Source: Halieaceae bacterium
GTDB lineage: Bacteria; Pseudomonadota; Gammaproteobacteria; Pseudomonadales; Halieaceae
DNA: 64,000 bases
Direction: 5' to 3'
NCBI GenBank assembly: GCA_902520195.1
Contig: CABYND010000007.1
Coordinates: 1-64,000 of the forward strand
Below the pieces are notes generated by a model. The model was not told where the DNA came from, did not search any database, and saw only the letters and a program-made list of their open reading frames with translations. Position numbers and translations under genes: made by a program. Of the stretch, positions 40,784-51,700 are shown piece after piece; position 1 is the stretch's first letter; every line of letters begins with the position of its first letter.

Positions 40784-42109
40784 CTATCTCACCCGACCCG
40801 CGGGGCTGAGGCTCCCGAGGTTGGCTTTCTTCATCACACCCTCGTATTGGTGCGACATCAGATGGCTCTGTACCTGAGCCATAAAGTCCATTACCACCAC
40901 CACAACGATCAGCATGGAAGTACCGCCCAGATAAAAGGGCACGTTAAACATCACCACCAGAAACTGTGGCAGCAGGCAGACCAGCGCGATGTAGGCAGAG
41001 CCAAACACCGTCAGGCGGGTCAGCACACCGTCGATATAGTTGGCGGTTTGCTGGCCTGGTCGGATACCCGGCACAAACGCACCGGATCGCTTCAGGTTGT
41101 CCGCCACTTCCTGCGGGTTGAACATCAACGCGGTATAAAAGAAGCAGAAAAACACGATAAAGCCGGTAAACAGCAAAATATTCAGGGGCTGACCAGGGCC
41201 AATCGCCACGGCTAGGTCCTGCAACCAGTCAGAGCTGTCGCCACTGCCAAACCACTGCGCCACCGACGCTGGGAACAGCAGGATGGAGCTGGCAAAAATG
41301 GCCGGAATCACGCCCGCCATGTTGACCTTGAGGGGCAAGTGAGAGGCCTGAGCCTGCATCATGCGCCGCCCCTGCTGGCGCTTGGCGTAGTTCACCGTAA
41401 TGCGACGTTGGCCGCGCTCAATGAACACCACCAAATAAATCACGACCGCTGCGAGCACCAGAATGCCCAGCAGGATCAGAATGCTGATCTCGCCCTGGCG
41501 CGCCTGCTCCAGAGACTGGCCAATCGCCGCCGGCAACCCTGCGACAATACCGGCGAAGATGAGCAGGGAGATGCCGTTACCAACGCCTCGCTCGGTAATC
41601 TGCTCACCCAGCCACATCATGAATACCGCACCCGTCACCAGCGACGCCACGGCAGTCACATAGAAGCTGAGTCCGGTCGCGTAGGTCAGGCCCTGATTGG
41701 CAAGACCCACGGTCATGCCGGAACCCTGAACCAACGCCAGGACCACGGTGAGGTATCGGGTCCACTGGGAGATCTTGCGGCGCCCCGCCTCGCCTTCTTT
41801 TTTCAGCTGCTCCAACTGCGGCGTCACCGCGGTCATCAGCTGCATAATTATGGACGCCGAGATATACGGCAGGATGCCCAGCGCCAGAATACTCATACGC
41901 TCCAGCGCGCCACCCGAGAATACGTTTGCCAAGCCTAAAATGGTGCCCTGATTCTGATCAAACAGGGATGCCAGCTGCTCGGGATCGATACCGGGTACCG
42001 GGATATGGGTCCCGACACGGTAGATCAACAGCGCAATCAGCACGAAGCGCAAGCGAGCAAACAGCTCACCCATGCCGGCCGAATTCATGGAGGGCATCCC
42101 GTTCGCCAT
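40784..42109 (-). CDS. secY: protein translocase subunit SecY
   Basis: Channel subunit of the SecYEG translocon in the inner membrane. 441 aa, ten transmembrane helices; plug and pore helices lie in [16 protein letters not shown] and [25 protein letters not shown]. Basic cytoplasmic loops KREG and [15 protein letters not shown] sequence are visible ([20 protein letters not shown]). In the spc operon between rplO and rpmJ. secE, its partner, would normally lie just after tufB but is absent here. Confidence 0.98.
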   Translation of the reverse strand: MANGMPSMNSAGMGELFARLRFVLIALLIYRVGTHIPVPGIDPEQLASLFDQNQGTILGLANVFSGGALERMSILALGILPYISASIIMQLMTAVTPQLEQLKKEGEAGRRKISQWTRYLTVVLALVQGSGMTVGLANQGLTYATGLSFYVTAVASLVTGAVFMMWLGEQITERGVGNGISLLIFAGIVAGLPAAIGQSLEQARQGEISILILLGILVLAAVVIYLVVFIERGQRRITVNYAKRQQGRRMMQAQASHLPLKVNMAGVIPAIFASSILLFPASVAQWFGSGDSSDWLQDLAVAIGPGQPLNILLFTGFIVFFCFFYTALMFNPQEVADNLKRSGAFVPGIRPGQQTANYIDGVLTRLTVFGSAYIALVCLLPQFLVVMFNVPFYLGGTSMLIVVVVVMDFMAQVQSHLMSHQYEGVMKKANLGSLSPAGRVR

Positions 42110-42112
42110 CGA

Positions 42113-42559
42113 TTAGGCCTCGACGCTCCCGCCCGCGGCTTCGATAGCTGCTTTTGCGCCCTTGGTGACTGTCACACCACGGACGTTGACAGCGCGGCCG
42201 ATCTCGCCAGAGAGGAATACGCGCACGCGTTTCACGTCGTCCTTGATGAGGTCCGCCGCTTTCAGCGACTCCAGATCCACTACATCGCCTTCAACGCGGT
42301 TCAACTCATGCAGCCTGACCTCCGCAGTCGTCCGGCCAATGCGCGAGGTGAAGCCGTACTTCGGGAGGCGCTTCTGCAGTGGCATCTGACCACCCTCGAA
42401 ACCCGCTTTGACGGTGCCACCGGATCGTGACTTCAAACCCTTGTGACCGCGACCCGCGGTTTTGCCGACGCCCGAACCGATGCCGCGCCCCACGCGTTTG
42501 GCGTCTCGCTTGGCGCCCGGAGCTGGCTTCAGGCTGTTTAAACGCATTTCGTCAGACAT
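42113..42559 (-). CDS. rplO: 50S ribosomal protein L15
   Basis: Late-assembly 23S rRNA binder. 148 aa from the first ATG; the fifth codon is also ATG and gives the usual start [22 protein letters not shown], so the true start may be 42547. Gly-rich [24 protein letters not shown] is the family hallmark. Overlaps the rpmD stop by eight bases. Confidence 0.97.
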   Translation of the reverse strand: MSDEMRLNSLKPAPGAKRDAKRVGRGIGSGVGKTAGRGHKGLKSRSGGTVKAGFEGGQMPLQKRLPKYGFTSRIGRTTAEVRLHELNRVEGDVVDLESLKAADLIKDDVKRVRVFLSGEIGRAVNVRGVTVTKGAKAAIEAAGGSVEA

Positions 42560-42746
42560 TGCTCTCGCCCTCGACGCGGACCAGGTAGTTCACCTTGTTA
42601 ATCATGCCGCGTACGGACGGGGTGTCCTCCACCTCGACCGTGTGGCCAATACGACGCAAGCCCAAACCCGCGACACAGGCCTGATGCTTTTTCAGACGGC
42701 CATGGATGCTGCGCACCTGCGTGACTTTGATCATTGCTTTACTCAT
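42552..42746 (-). CDS. rpmD: 50S ribosomal protein L30
   Basis: Small 23S rRNA binder, 64 aa: [47 protein letters not shown] matches the family throughout. The first ATG gives four extra residues (MSKA) ahead of MIKVTQ. Between rpsE and rplO in the spc operon. Confidence 0.97.
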   Translation of the reverse strand: MSKAMIKVTQVRSIHGRLKKHQACVAGLGLRRIGHTVEVEDTPSVRGMINKVNYLVRVEGESNV

Positions 42747-42763
42747 CAGTCTTTCCTCACTAC

Positions 42764-43285
42764 TCAGCTGAGGATCTCTTCTACACTGAGGCCACGTCGC
42801 GCTGCGACGTCCTCAGGCGAGCTCATATCCCGGAGTCCCTTAAAGGTCGCCTGGACGACGTTTACAGGGTTGGTTGAGCCGTAGCACTTGGCCAATACGT
42901 TGTGCACGCCGGCAAGTTCCAGCACAGAGCGCATCGCACCACCGGCAATCACACCCGTACCATCTGAAGCAGGCTGCATGTAAACCTTGGAAGCACCGTG
43001 AACGGCCTTGATCGGGTACTGAAGGGTGCCGTTGACCAACTGCACCTGCACCATGTTGCGGCGCGCTGACTCCATAGCTTTCTGAATCGCAACAGGCACT
43101 TCGCGCGCTTTGCCCCGGCCATAGCCAACGCGGCCTTTGCCGTCACCGACCACGGTCAGCGCCGTAAAGCTCATGATGCGGCCGCCCTTAACAGTCTTGG
43201 CGACCCGGTTCACCTGAACCAGCTTCTCCTGAAGATCACCTTCAGTGCGCTGATCGCCCTGCTGCTTTTTGTCATTCATTGCCAT
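42764..43285 (-). CDS. rpsE: 30S ribosomal protein S5
   Basis: Small-subunit protein involved in decoding fidelity and mRNA unwinding. 173 aa: N-terminal double-stranded RNA-binding domain ([40 protein letters not shown]), then the alpha/beta domain ending [12 protein letters not shown]. Two start ATGs (MAM) are possible. Separated from rplR by two bases. Confidence 0.98.
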   Translation of the reverse strand: MAMNDKKQQGDQRTEGDLQEKLVQVNRVAKTVKGGRIMSFTALTVVGDGKGRVGYGRGKAREVPVAIQKAMESARRNMVQVQLVNGTLQYPIKAVHGASKVYMQPASDGTGVIAGGAMRSVLELAGVHNVLAKCYGSTNPVNVVQATFKGLRDMSSPEDVAARRGLSVEEILS

Positions 43286-43287
43286 AT

Positions 43288-43638
43288 TTAAAACTCCAGC
43301 CCGCCTTCACGCGCAGCCTCTGCAAGTGCTTTCACCCGTCCGTGATATCGGAAACCTGACCGGTCAAATGCTACTGACGTGACGCCAGCCGCCTTCGCGC
43401 GCTCTGCGACCAGCTTGCCCACGGCCGCTGCCGCTGCCACATTGCCCGTGGCGCCAGAGCGCAGGTCTTTGTCCAACGTCGAGGCCTGAGCCAACACGGT
43501 CTTGCTGTCGCCAGAAATAATCTGGGCGTAGATGTGCCGCGGCGAGCGATGCACTGACAACCTGACGGAACCCGCAGTTCGCATGTGCACCCGGGATTTT
43601 TTGGCGCGGCGCTGACGCGCTTGTGTCTTGGTATTCAT
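43288..43638 (-). CDS. rplR: 50S ribosomal protein L18
   Basis: Brings 5S rRNA into the large subunit with L5. 116 aa; basic N-terminus ([16 protein letters not shown]), [16 protein letters not shown] and the C-terminal [28 protein letters not shown] are diagnostic. Confidence 0.98.
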   Translation of the reverse strand: MNTKTQARQRRAKKSRVHMRTAGSVRLSVHRSPRHIYAQIISGDSKTVLAQASTLDKDLRSGATGNVAAAAAVGKLVAERAKAAGVTSVAFDRSGFRYHGRVKALAEAAREGGLEF

Positions 43639-43650
43639 TGCCGTATCCGA

Positions 43651-44178
43651 TTACTTTTTCTTGGCTTCCTTACGCCGGACGTACTCGTCTGCGTAACGGA
43701 TGCCTTTTCCTTTGTAGGGCTCCGGGGGCCGGAAGCTGCGAATTTCCGCCGCGGCCTGACCAACCGCCTGCTTGTCGATCCCTGAGATCACGATTTCTGT
43801 CTGGCTGGGCGTATCAGCTGACAAGCCCTCTGCCAGCTGGTAATCCACCTGGTGCGACAGGCCAATCGTCAGGTTGACCGTCTTGCCGGAGGCTTTCGCA
43901 CGGTAACCAACGCCATTCAGCACGAGCTTCTTCTCCCAACCTTCAGAGACACCCTTGACCATGTTGGCTAGCAGCGAACGGGTCGTACCCGCCATCGCGC
44001 GATGGCTGTCGCCCTCGAAGGTAATGGTGGCCACGTCTTCGTCCACGTTGACGCCCACACCATCGGTCAGGGTCAGATCCAGCGTGCCCTTGCCACCCTT
44101 CACCGAGAGGTTTAGTCCCTCGATTTTTATGTCCACCCCTTTGGGCAGGGCGACCGGACTATTTGCTACACGAGACAT
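43651..44178 (-). CDS. rplF: 50S ribosomal protein L6
   Basis: Binds 23S rRNA near the factor-binding site. 175 aa, two repeated alpha/beta domains; PVALPKGVDIKIEGLNLSVKGGKG at the start and RSFRPPEPYKGKGIRYADEYVRRKEAKKK at the end. 24 bp after rpsH. Confidence 0.98.
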   Translation of the reverse strand: MSRVANSPVALPKGVDIKIEGLNLSVKGGKGTLDLTLTDGVGVNVDEDVATITFEGDSHRAMAGTTRSLLANMVKGVSEGWEKKLVLNGVGYRAKASGKTVNLTIGLSHQVDYQLAEGLSADTPSQTEIVISGIDKQAVGQAAAEIRSFRPPEPYKGKGIRYADEYVRRKEAKKK

Positions 44179-44202
44179 TTCTCTAACGCTCCAGTTCTCT
44201 GA

Positions 44203-44598
44203 TCAGAAGACCGTGCAGAGGACTTCGCCCCCAACACCGGCAGCTCGCGCCGCCCGATCCGTCATGACCCCACGGGAAGTCGACACAATGGCGACACCCA
44301 GCCCACCGCGCACCGACGGCAAATCGTCCTTGCCGGAGTAGCGGCGTAAAGACGGCTTACTAATGCGCTCAATTTCAGCGATCACCGGCTTGCCTTCGTA
44401 ATACTTCAGGTCGATGTGCAACCGCGGCTTGCTGGTGCTGTCGTCGTAACGATGACCGGCGATGTAGCCTTCCTGCTCGAGAACCCTGGCCACTGAAACC
44501 TTCAGCTTGGACCCCGGCATATTAACGGTCTGCTTGCCCGCCATTTGCGCATTGCGCAGACGGGTCAACATATCGCTCAGCGGATCTTGCATGCTCAT
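44203..44598 (-). CDS. rpsH: 30S ribosomal protein S8
   Basis: Primary 16S binder of the central domain; in E. coli it represses the spc operon. 131 aa, [22 protein letters not shown] start and C-terminal [28 protein letters not shown], the S8 signature. 14 bp after rpsN. Confidence 0.98.
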   Translation of the reverse strand: MSMQDPLSDMLTRLRNAQMAGKQTVNMPGSKLKVSVARVLEQEGYIAGHRYDDSTSKPRLHIDLKYYEGKPVIAEIERISKPSLRRYSGKDDLPSVRGGLGVAIVSTSRGVMTDRAARAAGVGGEVLCTVF

Positions 44599-44612
44599 TC
44601 AAACGTTCTCCG

Positions 44613-44918
44613 TTACCAGCTGGACTTAACCAGACCAGGTACATCGCCGCGCATGGCTGCTTCACGCAGCTTGTTGCGGCACAAACCAAATTTTCTGTAG
44701 ACACCATGAGGGCGACCTGTCAGCTGGCACCGCCGCTGCTGGCGCACCGGGCTCGCATTCCGTGGCAATTTCTGCAGCGCAATCTGGGCTTCCCAACGCT
44801 CTTCGTCGCTTGTGTTGACGTTGGCAATCACTTCCTTGAGTTGGGCACGCTTGGCAGCGAACTTGGCTACCGTTCGGGCGCGCTTGGCCTCGCGGGCGAT
44901 CATGGATTTCTTGGCCAT
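44613..44918 (-). CDS. rpsN: 30S ribosomal protein S14
   Basis: Head protein of the small subunit. 101 aa, the long zinc-independent form: no Cys-x2-Cys ribbon, ending [43 protein letters not shown]. 12 bp after rplE. Confidence 0.98.
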   Translation of the reverse strand: MAKKSMIAREAKRARTVAKFAAKRAQLKEVIANVNTSDEERWEAQIALQKLPRNASPVRQQRRCQLTGRPHGVYRKFGLCRNKLREAAMRGDVPGLVKSSW

Positions 44919-44930
44919 ATCTCTGATGCC

Positions 44931-45470
44931 TCAGCTTCTGAAAGGGAAATTGAATGCGGCCAGCAAGGCTCTACCCTGCTCGTCGCTGGCTGCAGTGGTG
45001 GAAATGGTGATGTCCATGCCGCGCAGCTTGTCGATCTGGTCGTAGTCAATTTCCGGGAAAATAATTTGTTCGGTGACACCCATTGCAAAATTGCCGCGCC
45101 CGTCAAACTGCTTGGGGCTCATGCCACGGAAGTCGCGGATTCGGGGAATGGCAATATTGATCAGACGATCAAGGAATTCGTACATGCGCTCGTCGCGCAG
45201 TGTGACTTTGCAGCCAATCGGCCAGCCGTCACGGATCTTGAAACCCGCAATCGACTTGCGCGACTTGGTGACGACGGGTTTTTGGCCGGCAATCTTCTCC
45301 ATATCAGAGACCGCGTGCTCGAGCACCTTCTTGTCGCCCACGGCTTCGCCCACACCCATGTTGAGGGTGATCTTGCTGATTCGCGGCACCGCCATGACGT
45401 TTTTGAGCCCGAGCTCTGACTGGAGCTGGGGAACAATTTCGCTGCGATACTTTTCTTTAAGCGCTGTCAT
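44931..45470 (-). CDS. rplE: 50S ribosomal protein L5
   Basis: 5S rRNA-binding protein of the central protuberance, contacting S13 and P-site tRNA. 179 aa, standard length; [21 protein letters not shown] and [21 protein letters not shown] are conserved blocks. 30 bp after rplX. Confidence 0.98.
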   Translation of the reverse strand: MTALKEKYRSEIVPQLQSELGLKNVMAVPRISKITLNMGVGEAVGDKKVLEHAVSDMEKIAGQKPVVTKSRKSIAGFKIRDGWPIGCKVTLRDERMYEFLDRLINIAIPRIRDFRGMSPKQFDGRGNFAMGVTEQIIFPEIDYDQIDKLRGMDITISTTAASDEQGRALLAAFNFPFRS

Positions 45471-45500
45471 CTCTCAATTGCCTCTTCTCGTCCCTGCTGA

Positions 45501-45815
45501 TCAGGCGTCAACCAGATCGCCGGACGGCTTGAATACGCGGACCTTTTTGCCATCCTCAACGCGGTAGCCAACGCGCTCACCTTTGCCGGATTTGCTGTTG
45601 TAAACCGCCAAATTAGAAGCTTGAATCGGTGCTTCCTGCTCGATGATGCCGCCGGTAACGCCCGCCTGAGGGTTCGGCTTGGTGTGCTTCTTCATCATGT
45701 TCACGCCGCTGACAATGACTCGGTCACAATCCAGGACGCGACGCACGGTGCCGCGCTTTCCCTTGTCTTTTCCGGCGATCACGACCACTTCGTCATCACG
45801 CTTGAGCTTCGCCAT
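45501..45815 (-). CDS. rplX: 50S ribosomal protein L24
   Basis: Assembly-initiating 23S rRNA binder at the tunnel exit. 104 aa with the KOW motif at the N-terminus ([22 protein letters not shown]) and [23 protein letters not shown]. 23 bp after rplN. Confidence 0.98.
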   Translation of the reverse strand: MAKLKRDDEVVVIAGKDKGKRGTVRRVLDCDRVIVSGVNMMKKHTKPNPQAGVTGGIIEQEAPIQASNLAVYNSKSGKGERVGYRVEDGKKVRVFKPSGDLVDA

Positions 45816-45838
45816 GGTTAAACCCTCTCCGTCCCTGC

Positions 45839-46207
45839 TCAGATCACTTCTGGCGCAAGAGAAATGATTTTCATGAATTTCTCGCCGCGGAGCTCGCGAG
45901 TGACCGGCCCAAAAATACGGGTACCAATCGGCGCGTCCTGCGCGTTTAGCAGCACAGCTGCGTTCTCGTCGAACTTGATTAATGAGCCATCCGGGCGACG
46001 CACGCCTTTCTTGGTGCGCACAACAACGGCCGTGATCACCTGACCCTTCTTGACCTTTCCCCGGGGGATCGCTTCCTTCACGGTGACCTTGATCAAATCA
46101 CCCACGCGGGCATAACGACGCTTGGAGCCGCCCAGCACTTTGATACACATCACACGACGTGCCCCGCTGTTATCGGCTACTTCCAGATACGACTGCGTCT
46201 GAATCAT
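45839..46207 (-). CDS. rplN: 50S ribosomal protein L14
   Basis: Central beta-barrel protein at the subunit interface. 122 aa, standard length; [33 protein letters not shown] and [26 protein letters not shown]. First gene of the classic spc operon; the 53-bp gap to rpsQ shows no clear promoter. Confidence 0.98.
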   Translation of the reverse strand: MIQTQSYLEVADNSGARRVMCIKVLGGSKRRYARVGDLIKVTVKEAIPRGKVKKGQVITAVVVRTKKGVRRPDGSLIKFDENAAVLLNAQDAPIGTRIFGPVTRELRGEKFMKIISLAPEVI

Positions 46208-46260
46208 CTTTCTCTACTCCACCAACGGCATTCGTGCCGCTCGCTCAAACTGACGGCGCC

Positions 46261-46527
46261 TCAAATCTGAGTCGCGGTCTCCACAACCTCAACGAGGGTC
46301 CAGCTCTTGCTCTTGGACATCGGGCGCGACTCTGCAACCAGCACGGTGTCGCCTATTCCCGCTTTGTTTTCTTCGTCGTGCGCATGCACCTTGGAAGAGC
46401 GGGTGATGTACTTCCCATACACAGGGTGCTTCACCCGGCGCTCGATTTTGACAGTGATGGTCTTGTCCATCTTGTCACTGACTACGCGGCCCTGAAGGGT
46501 TCGCGTGCGCGTCTCTGTGGATGCCAT
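46261..46527 (-). CDS. rpsQ: 30S ribosomal protein S17
   Basis: 16S rRNA 5'-domain binder with an OB fold. 88 aa: [33 protein letters not shown] is diagnostic. One base overlaps the rpmC stop. Last gene of the S10 operon. Confidence 0.98.
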   Translation of the reverse strand: MASTETRTRTLQGRVVSDKMDKTITVKIERRVKHPVYGKYITRSSKVHAHDEENKAGIGDTVLVAESRPMSKSKSWTLVEVVETATQI

Positions 46528-46721
46528 TACTGTTCCGCCTTCTGTTGCAGCACGGTCTTCACCCGCGCAATGTCTCGCTTGGTCTGCTTCAGCAGATGAC
46601 TCTGACCTAACTGACCCGTTGCCTTGGCCATACGCAACTTGAACTGCTCCTCACGCAGAGACAGCAGCTGCTGGTTCAGCTCATCGACCGACTTGTCCCG
46701 AAGTTCATTGGCTTTCATCAC
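46527..46721 (-). CDS. rpmC: 50S ribosomal protein L29
   Basis: Two-helix protein at the tunnel exit, part of the SRP and trigger-factor docking site. 64 aa: [37 protein letters not shown]. Two adjacent ATGs start it. Overlaps the rplP stop by four bases. Confidence 0.97.
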   Translation of the reverse strand: MMKANELRDKSVDELNQQLLSLREEQFKLRMAKATGQLGQSHLLKQTKRDIARVKTVLQQKAEQ

Positions 46722-47131
46722 ATCACCGACCGCTTCACAAACGTGGTCTGTACCGGTAGCTTGGCCGCAGCAAGGTCGAAAGCCTCGCGCGCCAACTGCT
46801 CTGATACCCCCTCGACCTCATACAGCACTCTACCCGGCTGGATCTGCGCCACCCAATACTCAACGTTGCCCTTACCTTTTCCCTGGCGAACTTCCAGCGG
46901 CTTACCGGTAATCGGCTTGTCCGGGAAAATACGAATCCAGATTTTTCCACCCCGCTTGATGTGACGGGTCATGGCACGACGCGCCGCTTCAATCTGACGG
47001 GCAGTGATGCGGCCACGACCAGTCGCCTTCAGGGCGTACTCGCCAAAGCTCACCTTGCTACCGCGCTCGGCAAGACCACGGTTGCGGCCTTTCTGCGTCT
47101 TGCGGAACTTGGTTCGTTTCGGTTGCAACAT
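46718..47131 (-). CDS. rplP: 50S ribosomal protein L16
   Basis: Organises the A-site side of the peptidyl-transferase centre. 137 aa: [20 protein letters not shown], the L16 start, and [22 protein letters not shown] with the region holding the hydroxylated Arg in E. coli. 46 bp after rpsC. Confidence 0.98.
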   Translation of the reverse strand: MLQPKRTKFRKTQKGRNRGLAERGSKVSFGEYALKATGRGRITARQIEAARRAMTRHIKRGGKIWIRIFPDKPITGKPLEVRQGKGKGNVEYWVAQIQPGRVLYEVEGVSEQLAREAFDLAAAKLPVQTTFVKRSVM

Positions 47132-47177
47132 GTTCTTACTTCCTTAAATCAGATATTCAGCTCTGCGCTCTGACCTA

Positions 47178-47822
47178 TCAGGCCTCTTCGCCTTCGCCGA
47201 TTACCTCACCTTTAAAAATCCATACCTTCACGCCAATCACACCGTAGGTGGTGTGCGCTTCATACGTGGCATAATCAATATCAGCCCGCAGGGTGTGCAG
47301 GGGCACACGTCCCTCGCGGTACCACTCTGTTCGGGCAATTTCTGCACCACCAAGCCGGCCACTGACCTGCACCTTGATGCCCTCTGCGCCCTGACGCATG
47401 GCGTTTTGCACGACGCGCTTCATCGCTCGACGGAACATCACTCGACGCTCCAGCTGCTGGGCGACGTTCTGAGCAACCAGACGTGCGTCAACATCGGGCT
47501 TGCGAATCTCTTCAATATTGATGTGCACCGGCACACCCATTTTCGCGGACAGGGCCTTGCGCAGGCCTTCGACGTCTTCACCCTTCTTCCCAATCACAAT
47601 GCCGGGGCGCGCAGTGAAGATGGTGATGCGTGCTGTCTGCGCGGGGCGCTCAATCTTGACGCGACTTACCGAGGCGGAATCCAACTTCTTCAGGATGTAT
47701 TCACGCACCTCGAGGTCGTTGATTAGATTCTGCGCATAGGTTTTGCTGTCCGCATACCAGACCGAGTTATGGTCCTTGACCACGCCCAGTCGGATACCCG
47801 TTGGATGTACCTTCTGACCCAT
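47178..47822 (-). CDS. rpsC: 30S ribosomal protein S3
   Basis: mRNA-entry protein with helicase activity. 214 aa, about 19 shorter than E. coli S3 at the C-terminus, which ends [19 protein letters not shown] domain about 40-107 ([24 protein letters not shown], with the GxxG loop). 12 bp after rplV. Confidence 0.98.
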   Translation of the reverse strand: MGQKVHPTGIRLGVVKDHNSVWYADSKTYAQNLINDLEVREYILKKLDSASVSRVKIERPAQTARITIFTARPGIVIGKKGEDVEGLRKALSAKMGVPVHINIEEIRKPDVDARLVAQNVAQQLERRVMFRRAMKRVVQNAMRQGAEGIKVQVSGRLGGAEIARTEWYREGRVPLHTLRADIDYATYEAHTTYGVIGVKVWIFKGEVIGEGEEA

Positions 47823-47834
47823 TCGGTCGTCTCC

Positions 47835-48173
47835 TTAACTCTCGTTGTCCGCGACCTTGACCGTGATATGGCAGGTGCGCTTAAAAATTCGGTCACCGCG
47901 GCCTTTGGCGCGAGCGCGCAGGCGCTTCATGGTGAACCCTTCATCAACAAAAATGGTGGACACGCGCAGCTCATCAACGTCTGCGCCTTCATTGTTCTCG
48001 GCATTGGCAATTGCAGAGTTCAGCACTTTGCGGACAATGGCCGCGGCCTTCTTGTTGCTGAACTCGAGCACATTCAGCGCTTCCTCGACCGGCTTGCCAC
48101 GAACCTGATCTGCGACCAGACGTGCCTTCTGCGCCGAGATGCGTGCTGCACGCAATTTGGCTGCTACTTCCAT
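47835..48173 (-). CDS. rplV: 50S ribosomal protein L22
   Basis: Lines the exit tunnel with its beta-hairpin loop ([22 protein letters not shown]), the site where macrolide-resistance changes are known. 112 aa; [25 protein letters not shown] at the start. 18 bp after rpsS. Confidence 0.98.
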   Translation of the reverse strand: MEVAAKLRAARISAQKARLVADQVRGKPVEEALNVLEFSNKKAAAIVRKVLNSAIANAENNEGADVDELRVSTIFVDEGFTMKRLRARAKGRGDRIFKRTCHITVKVADNES

Positions 48174-48191
48174 ATCTCTCTCCAGCCGGCC

Positions 48192-48467
48192 TTAACGCTT
48201 GGCCTTCTTGTCGACAATGTGGCCCTTGAACGTACGGGTCACCGCAAACTCACCTAGCTTGTGGCCCACCATGTCTTCGTTAATCAGGATGGGAACGTGC
48301 TGACGGCCGTTGTGCACGGCAATCGTCAGACCCACCATGTTGGGGGAAACCATCGATCGACGTGACCAAGTCTTGATCGGTCGGCGATCGTTGGCTTCCG
48401 CCGCCGCCTCAACTTTCTTCATGAGGTGCAGGTCGATGAAAGGGCCTTTTTTCAATGAACGGGGCAC
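48192..48467 (-). CDS. rpsS: 30S ribosomal protein S19
   Basis: Head protein forming a complex with S13. 91 aa: [20 protein letters not shown] and YNGRQHVP-type core ([30 protein letters not shown]). 19 bp after rplB. Confidence 0.98.
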   Translation of the reverse strand: MPRSLKKGPFIDLHLMKKVEAAAEANDRRPIKTWSRRSMVSPNMVGLTIAVHNGRQHVPILINEDMVGHKLGEFAVTRTFKGHIVDKKAKR

Positions 48468-48486
48468 TGTTTACTCTCCTGACCGA

Positions 48487-49314
48487 TTACTTCTTGCCGC
48501 GACGGCGAACAATCATGCCGTCGGTGCGCTTGTTCTTGCGGGTTTTGTAGCCCTTGGTCGGCACGCCCCAGGGCGTGACCGGGTGACGGCCACCAGATGT
48601 CTTACCTTCACCACCACCATGGGGGTGATCAACCGGGTTCATAGCCACACCACGCACGGTGGGTCGTACGCCTCTCCAGCGTGCGGCACCTGCTTTACCG
48701 AGCTTGCGCAGGCTATGCTCGGAGTTCGATACCTCGCCCAACGTGGCGCGGCAATCAATTGGCACTTTGCGCATTTCACCGGAGCGGAGGCGCACGGTGG
48801 CGTATTGACCTTCACGCGCCACCAGCTGCACAGAAGCACCCGCCGAACGCGCCATCTGCGCGCCCTTACCCGGCTTGAGCTCGATTGCGTGGATCACCGA
48901 GCCGACCGGAATGTTGCGAACCGGCAAGCAGTTGCCCGTCTTGATGGGCGCTGCCGAACCGGAGTGCAGCACGTCGCCCGCTTGAATCCCTTTGGGCGCG
49001 ATGATGTAGCGGCGCTCGCCATCGGCATAAAGGAGCAGTGCAATGTGCGCGGTGCGGTTGGGGTCGTACTCGATGCGCTCGACCTTGGCGGGGATGCCGT
49101 CCTTGGTGCGCTTGAAATCGATCTTGCGGTAATGCTGTTTGTGGCCACCACCGATATGACGGGTAGTGATACGGCCAAGGTTATTACGGCCGCCGGTCTT
49201 GGACTTCTTCTCGAGGAGCGGACCATGAGGTTTGCCTTTGTGCAAACCTTCGGTCACCACCTTAACCTGGTGGCGGCGTCCTGCTGACGTGGGTTTACTC
49301 TTTACGACTGCCAT
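48487..49314 (-). CDS. rplB: 50S ribosomal protein L2
   Basis: Largest conserved 23S binder, needed for subunit joining and peptidyl transfer. 275 aa; [14 protein letters not shown] start ([14 protein letters not shown]), central OB and SH3 domains, and the C-terminal [28 protein letters not shown] carrying the conserved His. 11 bp after rplW. Confidence 0.98.
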   Translation of the reverse strand: MAVVKSKPTSAGRRHQVKVVTEGLHKGKPHGPLLEKKSKTGGRNNLGRITTRHIGGGHKQHYRKIDFKRTKDGIPAKVERIEYDPNRTAHIALLLYADGERRYIIAPKGIQAGDVLHSGSAAPIKTGNCLPVRNIPVGSVIHAIELKPGKGAQMARSAGASVQLVAREGQYATVRLRSGEMRKVPIDCRATLGEVSNSEHSLRKLGKAGAARWRGVRPTVRGVAMNPVDHPHGGGEGKTSGGRHPVTPWGVPTKGYKTRKNKRTDGMIVRRRGKK

Positions 49315-49325
49315 GACTCGCTACC

Positions 49326-49622
49326 TCAGCTTATCGACGCAAAGTCAATTTCCTGACCTTGCTCCACCCGCACATAGGCTTTCTTCCACGACGGGCGCTT
49401 GCTCAATCCATAACGATTGCGCTTGGTCTTACCCTTTACACGCAACGTCTGAACATCATTTACCGTAACCTTGAACAGCTGCTCGACGGACTGACGAATT
49501 TCGTCTTTTGTCGCATCCAGCGAGACACGGAACACATATTGATTGCTCTGCTCTGCCACGATTGCCGCTTTTTCCGACACGTGGGGGCCCAGCAGAATCT
49601 GAAAAACTCGCTCGTGATTCAC
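49326..49622 (-). CDS. rplW: 50S ribosomal protein L23
   Basis: Tunnel-exit protein that docks trigger factor and SRP. 98 aa: [21 protein letters not shown] start and [31 protein letters not shown] overlaps the rplD stop by four bases. Confidence 0.98.
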   Translation of the reverse strand: MNHERVFQILLGPHVSEKAAIVAEQSNQYVFRVSLDATKDEIRQSVEQLFKVTVNDVQTLRVKGKTKRNRYGLSKRPSWKKAYVRVEQGQEIDFASIS

Positions 49623-50236
49623 GCCAACGCCTCCTCAAACTTCTTGACGGCATCGACGGTGATCATGACTTTGTCGTAAGCAATCAGGCTCACGGGATCC
49701 GCGCCTTCAACGTCCCGCACGTCAACCTTGTGCAAGTTGCGCGAGGCCAGATACAGGTTCTTGTCTACGTTGTCCGCCACAATCAAAACGTTATCCACGC
49801 CATACCCTTTCAGGGTCTCTACGAGCAGCTTGGTCTTGGGCTGCTCAACATCCAGTGCCTCAACGATCATCAGGCGATCGGTGCGGGCCAGCTCAGACAG
49901 GATGGAACGCATCGCTGCCCGATACATTTTGCGATTCACCTTTTGCGAGTGATCCTGCGGCTTGGCCGCGAAGGTCACGCCGCCGGATCGCCAGATCGGT
50001 GAACGGATCGTGCCCGCGCGGGCACGTCCGGTGCCCTTTTGTCGCCAGGGCTTCTTGCCACCCCCGGCGACCTCTGAACGCGTTTTTTGCGCCCGGGTGC
50101 CTTGCCGTGCGCCGGACAAATAGGCCGTAACGACCTGATGCACCAACGCTTCGTTATACTCGCGGGCAAAGTTGGCTTCAGATACCGCGACGGTCCCTGC
50201 CGCCTTGTTTCCCGGCTTGACTACACTTAGTTCCAC
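49619..50236 (-). CDS. rplD: 50S ribosomal protein L4
   Basis: Lines the tunnel with a long loop ([44 protein letters not shown]); in E. coli it also represses the S10 operon by attenuation. 205 aa. 16 bp after rplC. Whether it regulates here is doubtful because the S10 leader looks too short (see the promoter entry at 51403). Confidence 0.98.
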   Translation of the reverse strand: MELSVVKPGNKAAGTVAVSEANFAREYNEALVHQVVTAYLSGARQGTRAQKTRSEVAGGGKKPWRQKGTGRARAGTIRSPIWRSGGVTFAAKPQDHSQKVNRKMYRAAMRSILSELARTDRLMIVEALDVEQPKTKLLVETLKGYGVDNVLIVADNVDKNLYLASRNLHKVDVRDVEGADPVSLIAYDKVMITVDAVKKFEEALA

Positions 50237-50252
50237 GTCTCGCCCCCGCTAC

Positions 50253-50912
50253 TCACGACTGGGACGGGCTATTGCCCGCCGCTTTGACTGTCGGACGAAT
50301 AATCACTTCGCCGCCCGGAGCACCCGGTACCGCACCTTTGATGAGCAGCAAGTTGCGCTCAACGTCAACGCGGACCACTTCGAGGCCCTGGGTCGTCACG
50401 CGCTCGTCACCCATGTGCCCGGACATCTTCTTGCCCTTGAACACGCGGCCCGGCGTTTGGCACTGGCCAATAGAACCCGGCGCGCGGTGCGACAGTGAGT
50501 TACCGTGGGTCGCGTCCTGAGTGCGGAAATTCCAGCGCTTGACCACGCCCTGGAAACCCTTACCTTTGGAACGACCTGCAACATCGACCTTTTGACCTTG
50601 CTCAAACCGTTCGACGGTCAGCTCGGATCCAACCTCAAACGCCTCGTCAGACCCATCCAGTCGGAATTCCCACAGGCCCTCGCCCGCGGTCACTCCGGCC
50701 TTGGCGTAATGCCCGGCTTCCGGCTTGCTGACTTTCGAGGCCTTGCGGCTACCCGCCGTGACCTGAATTGCCCGGTACCCGTCGGTCTCGAGCTCTTTGA
50801 TTTGAGTGACGCGGTTTGGAGCAATTTCCACTACGGTCACTGGTACTGATGCGCCGTCCTCGGTGAAGACTCTCGTCATTCCCGATTTTCGGCCGACTAA
50901 ACCAATAGTCAT
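50253..50912 (-). CDS. rplC: 50S ribosomal protein L3
   Basis: Assembly initiator near the peptidyl-transferase centre. 219 aa: [20 protein letters not shown] start; the loop [33 protein letters not shown] includes the Gln that PrmB methylates in E. coli. 122 bp after rpsJ, a gap with no visible structure. Confidence 0.98.
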   Translation of the reverse strand: MTIGLVGRKSGMTRVFTEDGASVPVTVVEIAPNRVTQIKELETDGYRAIQVTAGSRKASKVSKPEAGHYAKAGVTAGEGLWEFRLDGSDEAFEVGSELTVERFEQGQKVDVAGRSKGKGFQGVVKRWNFRTQDATHGNSLSHRAPGSIGQCQTPGRVFKGKKMSGHMGDERVTTQGLEVVRVDVERNLLLIKGAVPGAPGGEVIIRPTVKAAGNSPSQS

Positions 50913-51034
50913 GGCTTAAACCTCACAGTGTACGGGGCTCAACCCTCTATGGCCGCCCGACACAGTCCTGTTAGTGATCGAATCGGACGTTACACACCTG
51001 GCGAACCAGGCAGGCTACTTCTACTAAATTGTCC

Positions 51035-51346
51035 TCAACCCAGACTGATTTGGACTTCTACGCCCGCAGCTAGATCAAGTTTCATCAGAGCATCAACCGT
51101 TTTCTCGGTCGGCTCGACGATATCGAGGAGACGCTTGTGCGTACGGATCTCGTATTGATCCCGCGCATCCTTGTTCACGTGAGGAGACACCAGAATGGTG
51201 AACTTCTCCTTTTTGGTCGGCAGAGGGATCGGGCCACGAACCTGAGCGCCAGTGCGACGGGCCGTCTCCACAATCTCTTCTGTCGATGCGTCAATCAGGC
51301 GATGGTCAAAGGCCTTCAGCCGGATTCGGATACGCTGGTTTTGCAC
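51035..51346 (-). CDS. rpsJ: 30S ribosomal protein S10 (NusE)
   Basis: Head protein of the small subunit and, as NusE, an antitermination factor. 103 aa, standard. [44 protein letters not shown] is diagnostic. Start codon is GTG (51344-51346) with AAGGAG upstream; an out-of-frame ATG lies between. First gene of the S10 operon with its own promoter 57-85 bp upstream. Confidence 0.98.
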   Translation of the reverse strand: MQNQRIRIRLKAFDHRLIDASTEEIVETARRTGAQVRGPIPLPTKKEKFTILVSPHVNKDARDQYEIRTHKRLLDIVEPTEKTVDALMKLDLAAGVEVQISLG

Positions 51347-51402
51347 GGTACATCTCCTTAAAACAGCCGGTGCCCGCGGGGGACCCCGAAAAAAGAGAGC
51401 GA

Positions 51403-51431
51403 AGTCTACGGACGCCGGTGGGGGGTGTCAA
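51403..51431 (-). promoter_or_regulatory. sigma70 promoter of the S10 operon
   Basis: Minus strand TTGACA (51431-51426), perfect -35; 17-bp spacer; TAGACT -10 (51408-51403). It predicts a start near 51396 and a leader of about 50 nt with a CGGGGTCCCCCG hairpin. That is much shorter than the roughly 170-nt L4-responsive S10 leader of E. coli. Confidence 0.7.
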
Positions 51432-51671
51432 CAAGAAAACCGCTTTATTTAGCGGGTTTCAGAGGGATACGGCATTTCTCACACATCTGTCATCTAGGGC
51501 GAAAGAAACCTCCTTTCACGGCGGATCCTGACCTCAGCTGCCCAAACAATAGGAAGCCAGCCTATTACGCCCCAATTCCCTGTTTGCAGGGGGTTTTGAG
51601 GCCCAGAAGCGGTTCGCAATACTTGACACCCGCTTGGGTATGTTTGCAGCCACAGCGAAAGGCCCGCTCAC

Positions 51672-51700
51672 AAAAAAGCCCGCTTCCAGCGGGCTTTTTT
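51672..51700. terminator. terminator of the tRNA-tuf operon
   Basis: Perfect 12-bp stem AAAAAAGCCCGC (51672-51683), loop TTCCA, GCGGGCTTTTTT (51689-51700). Runs of A and T on either side make it active in both directions; for tuf it is 17 bp after the stop. Confidence 0.92.

Noticed and set aside
48310..49287. Open frame of 325 codons on the plus strand opposite rpsS and rplB
   Set aside because: Antisense of highly conserved ribosomal genes; no family similarity. Other such frames (11348-12097, 16959-17690, 22979-23809, 41339-41938, 44706-45419) were dropped for the same reason.
51437..51566. L4-type attenuation leader for the S10 operon
   Set aside because: The best promoter lies between these hairpins and rpsJ, so they would not be in the S10 mRNA; kept only as a finding about the short leader.
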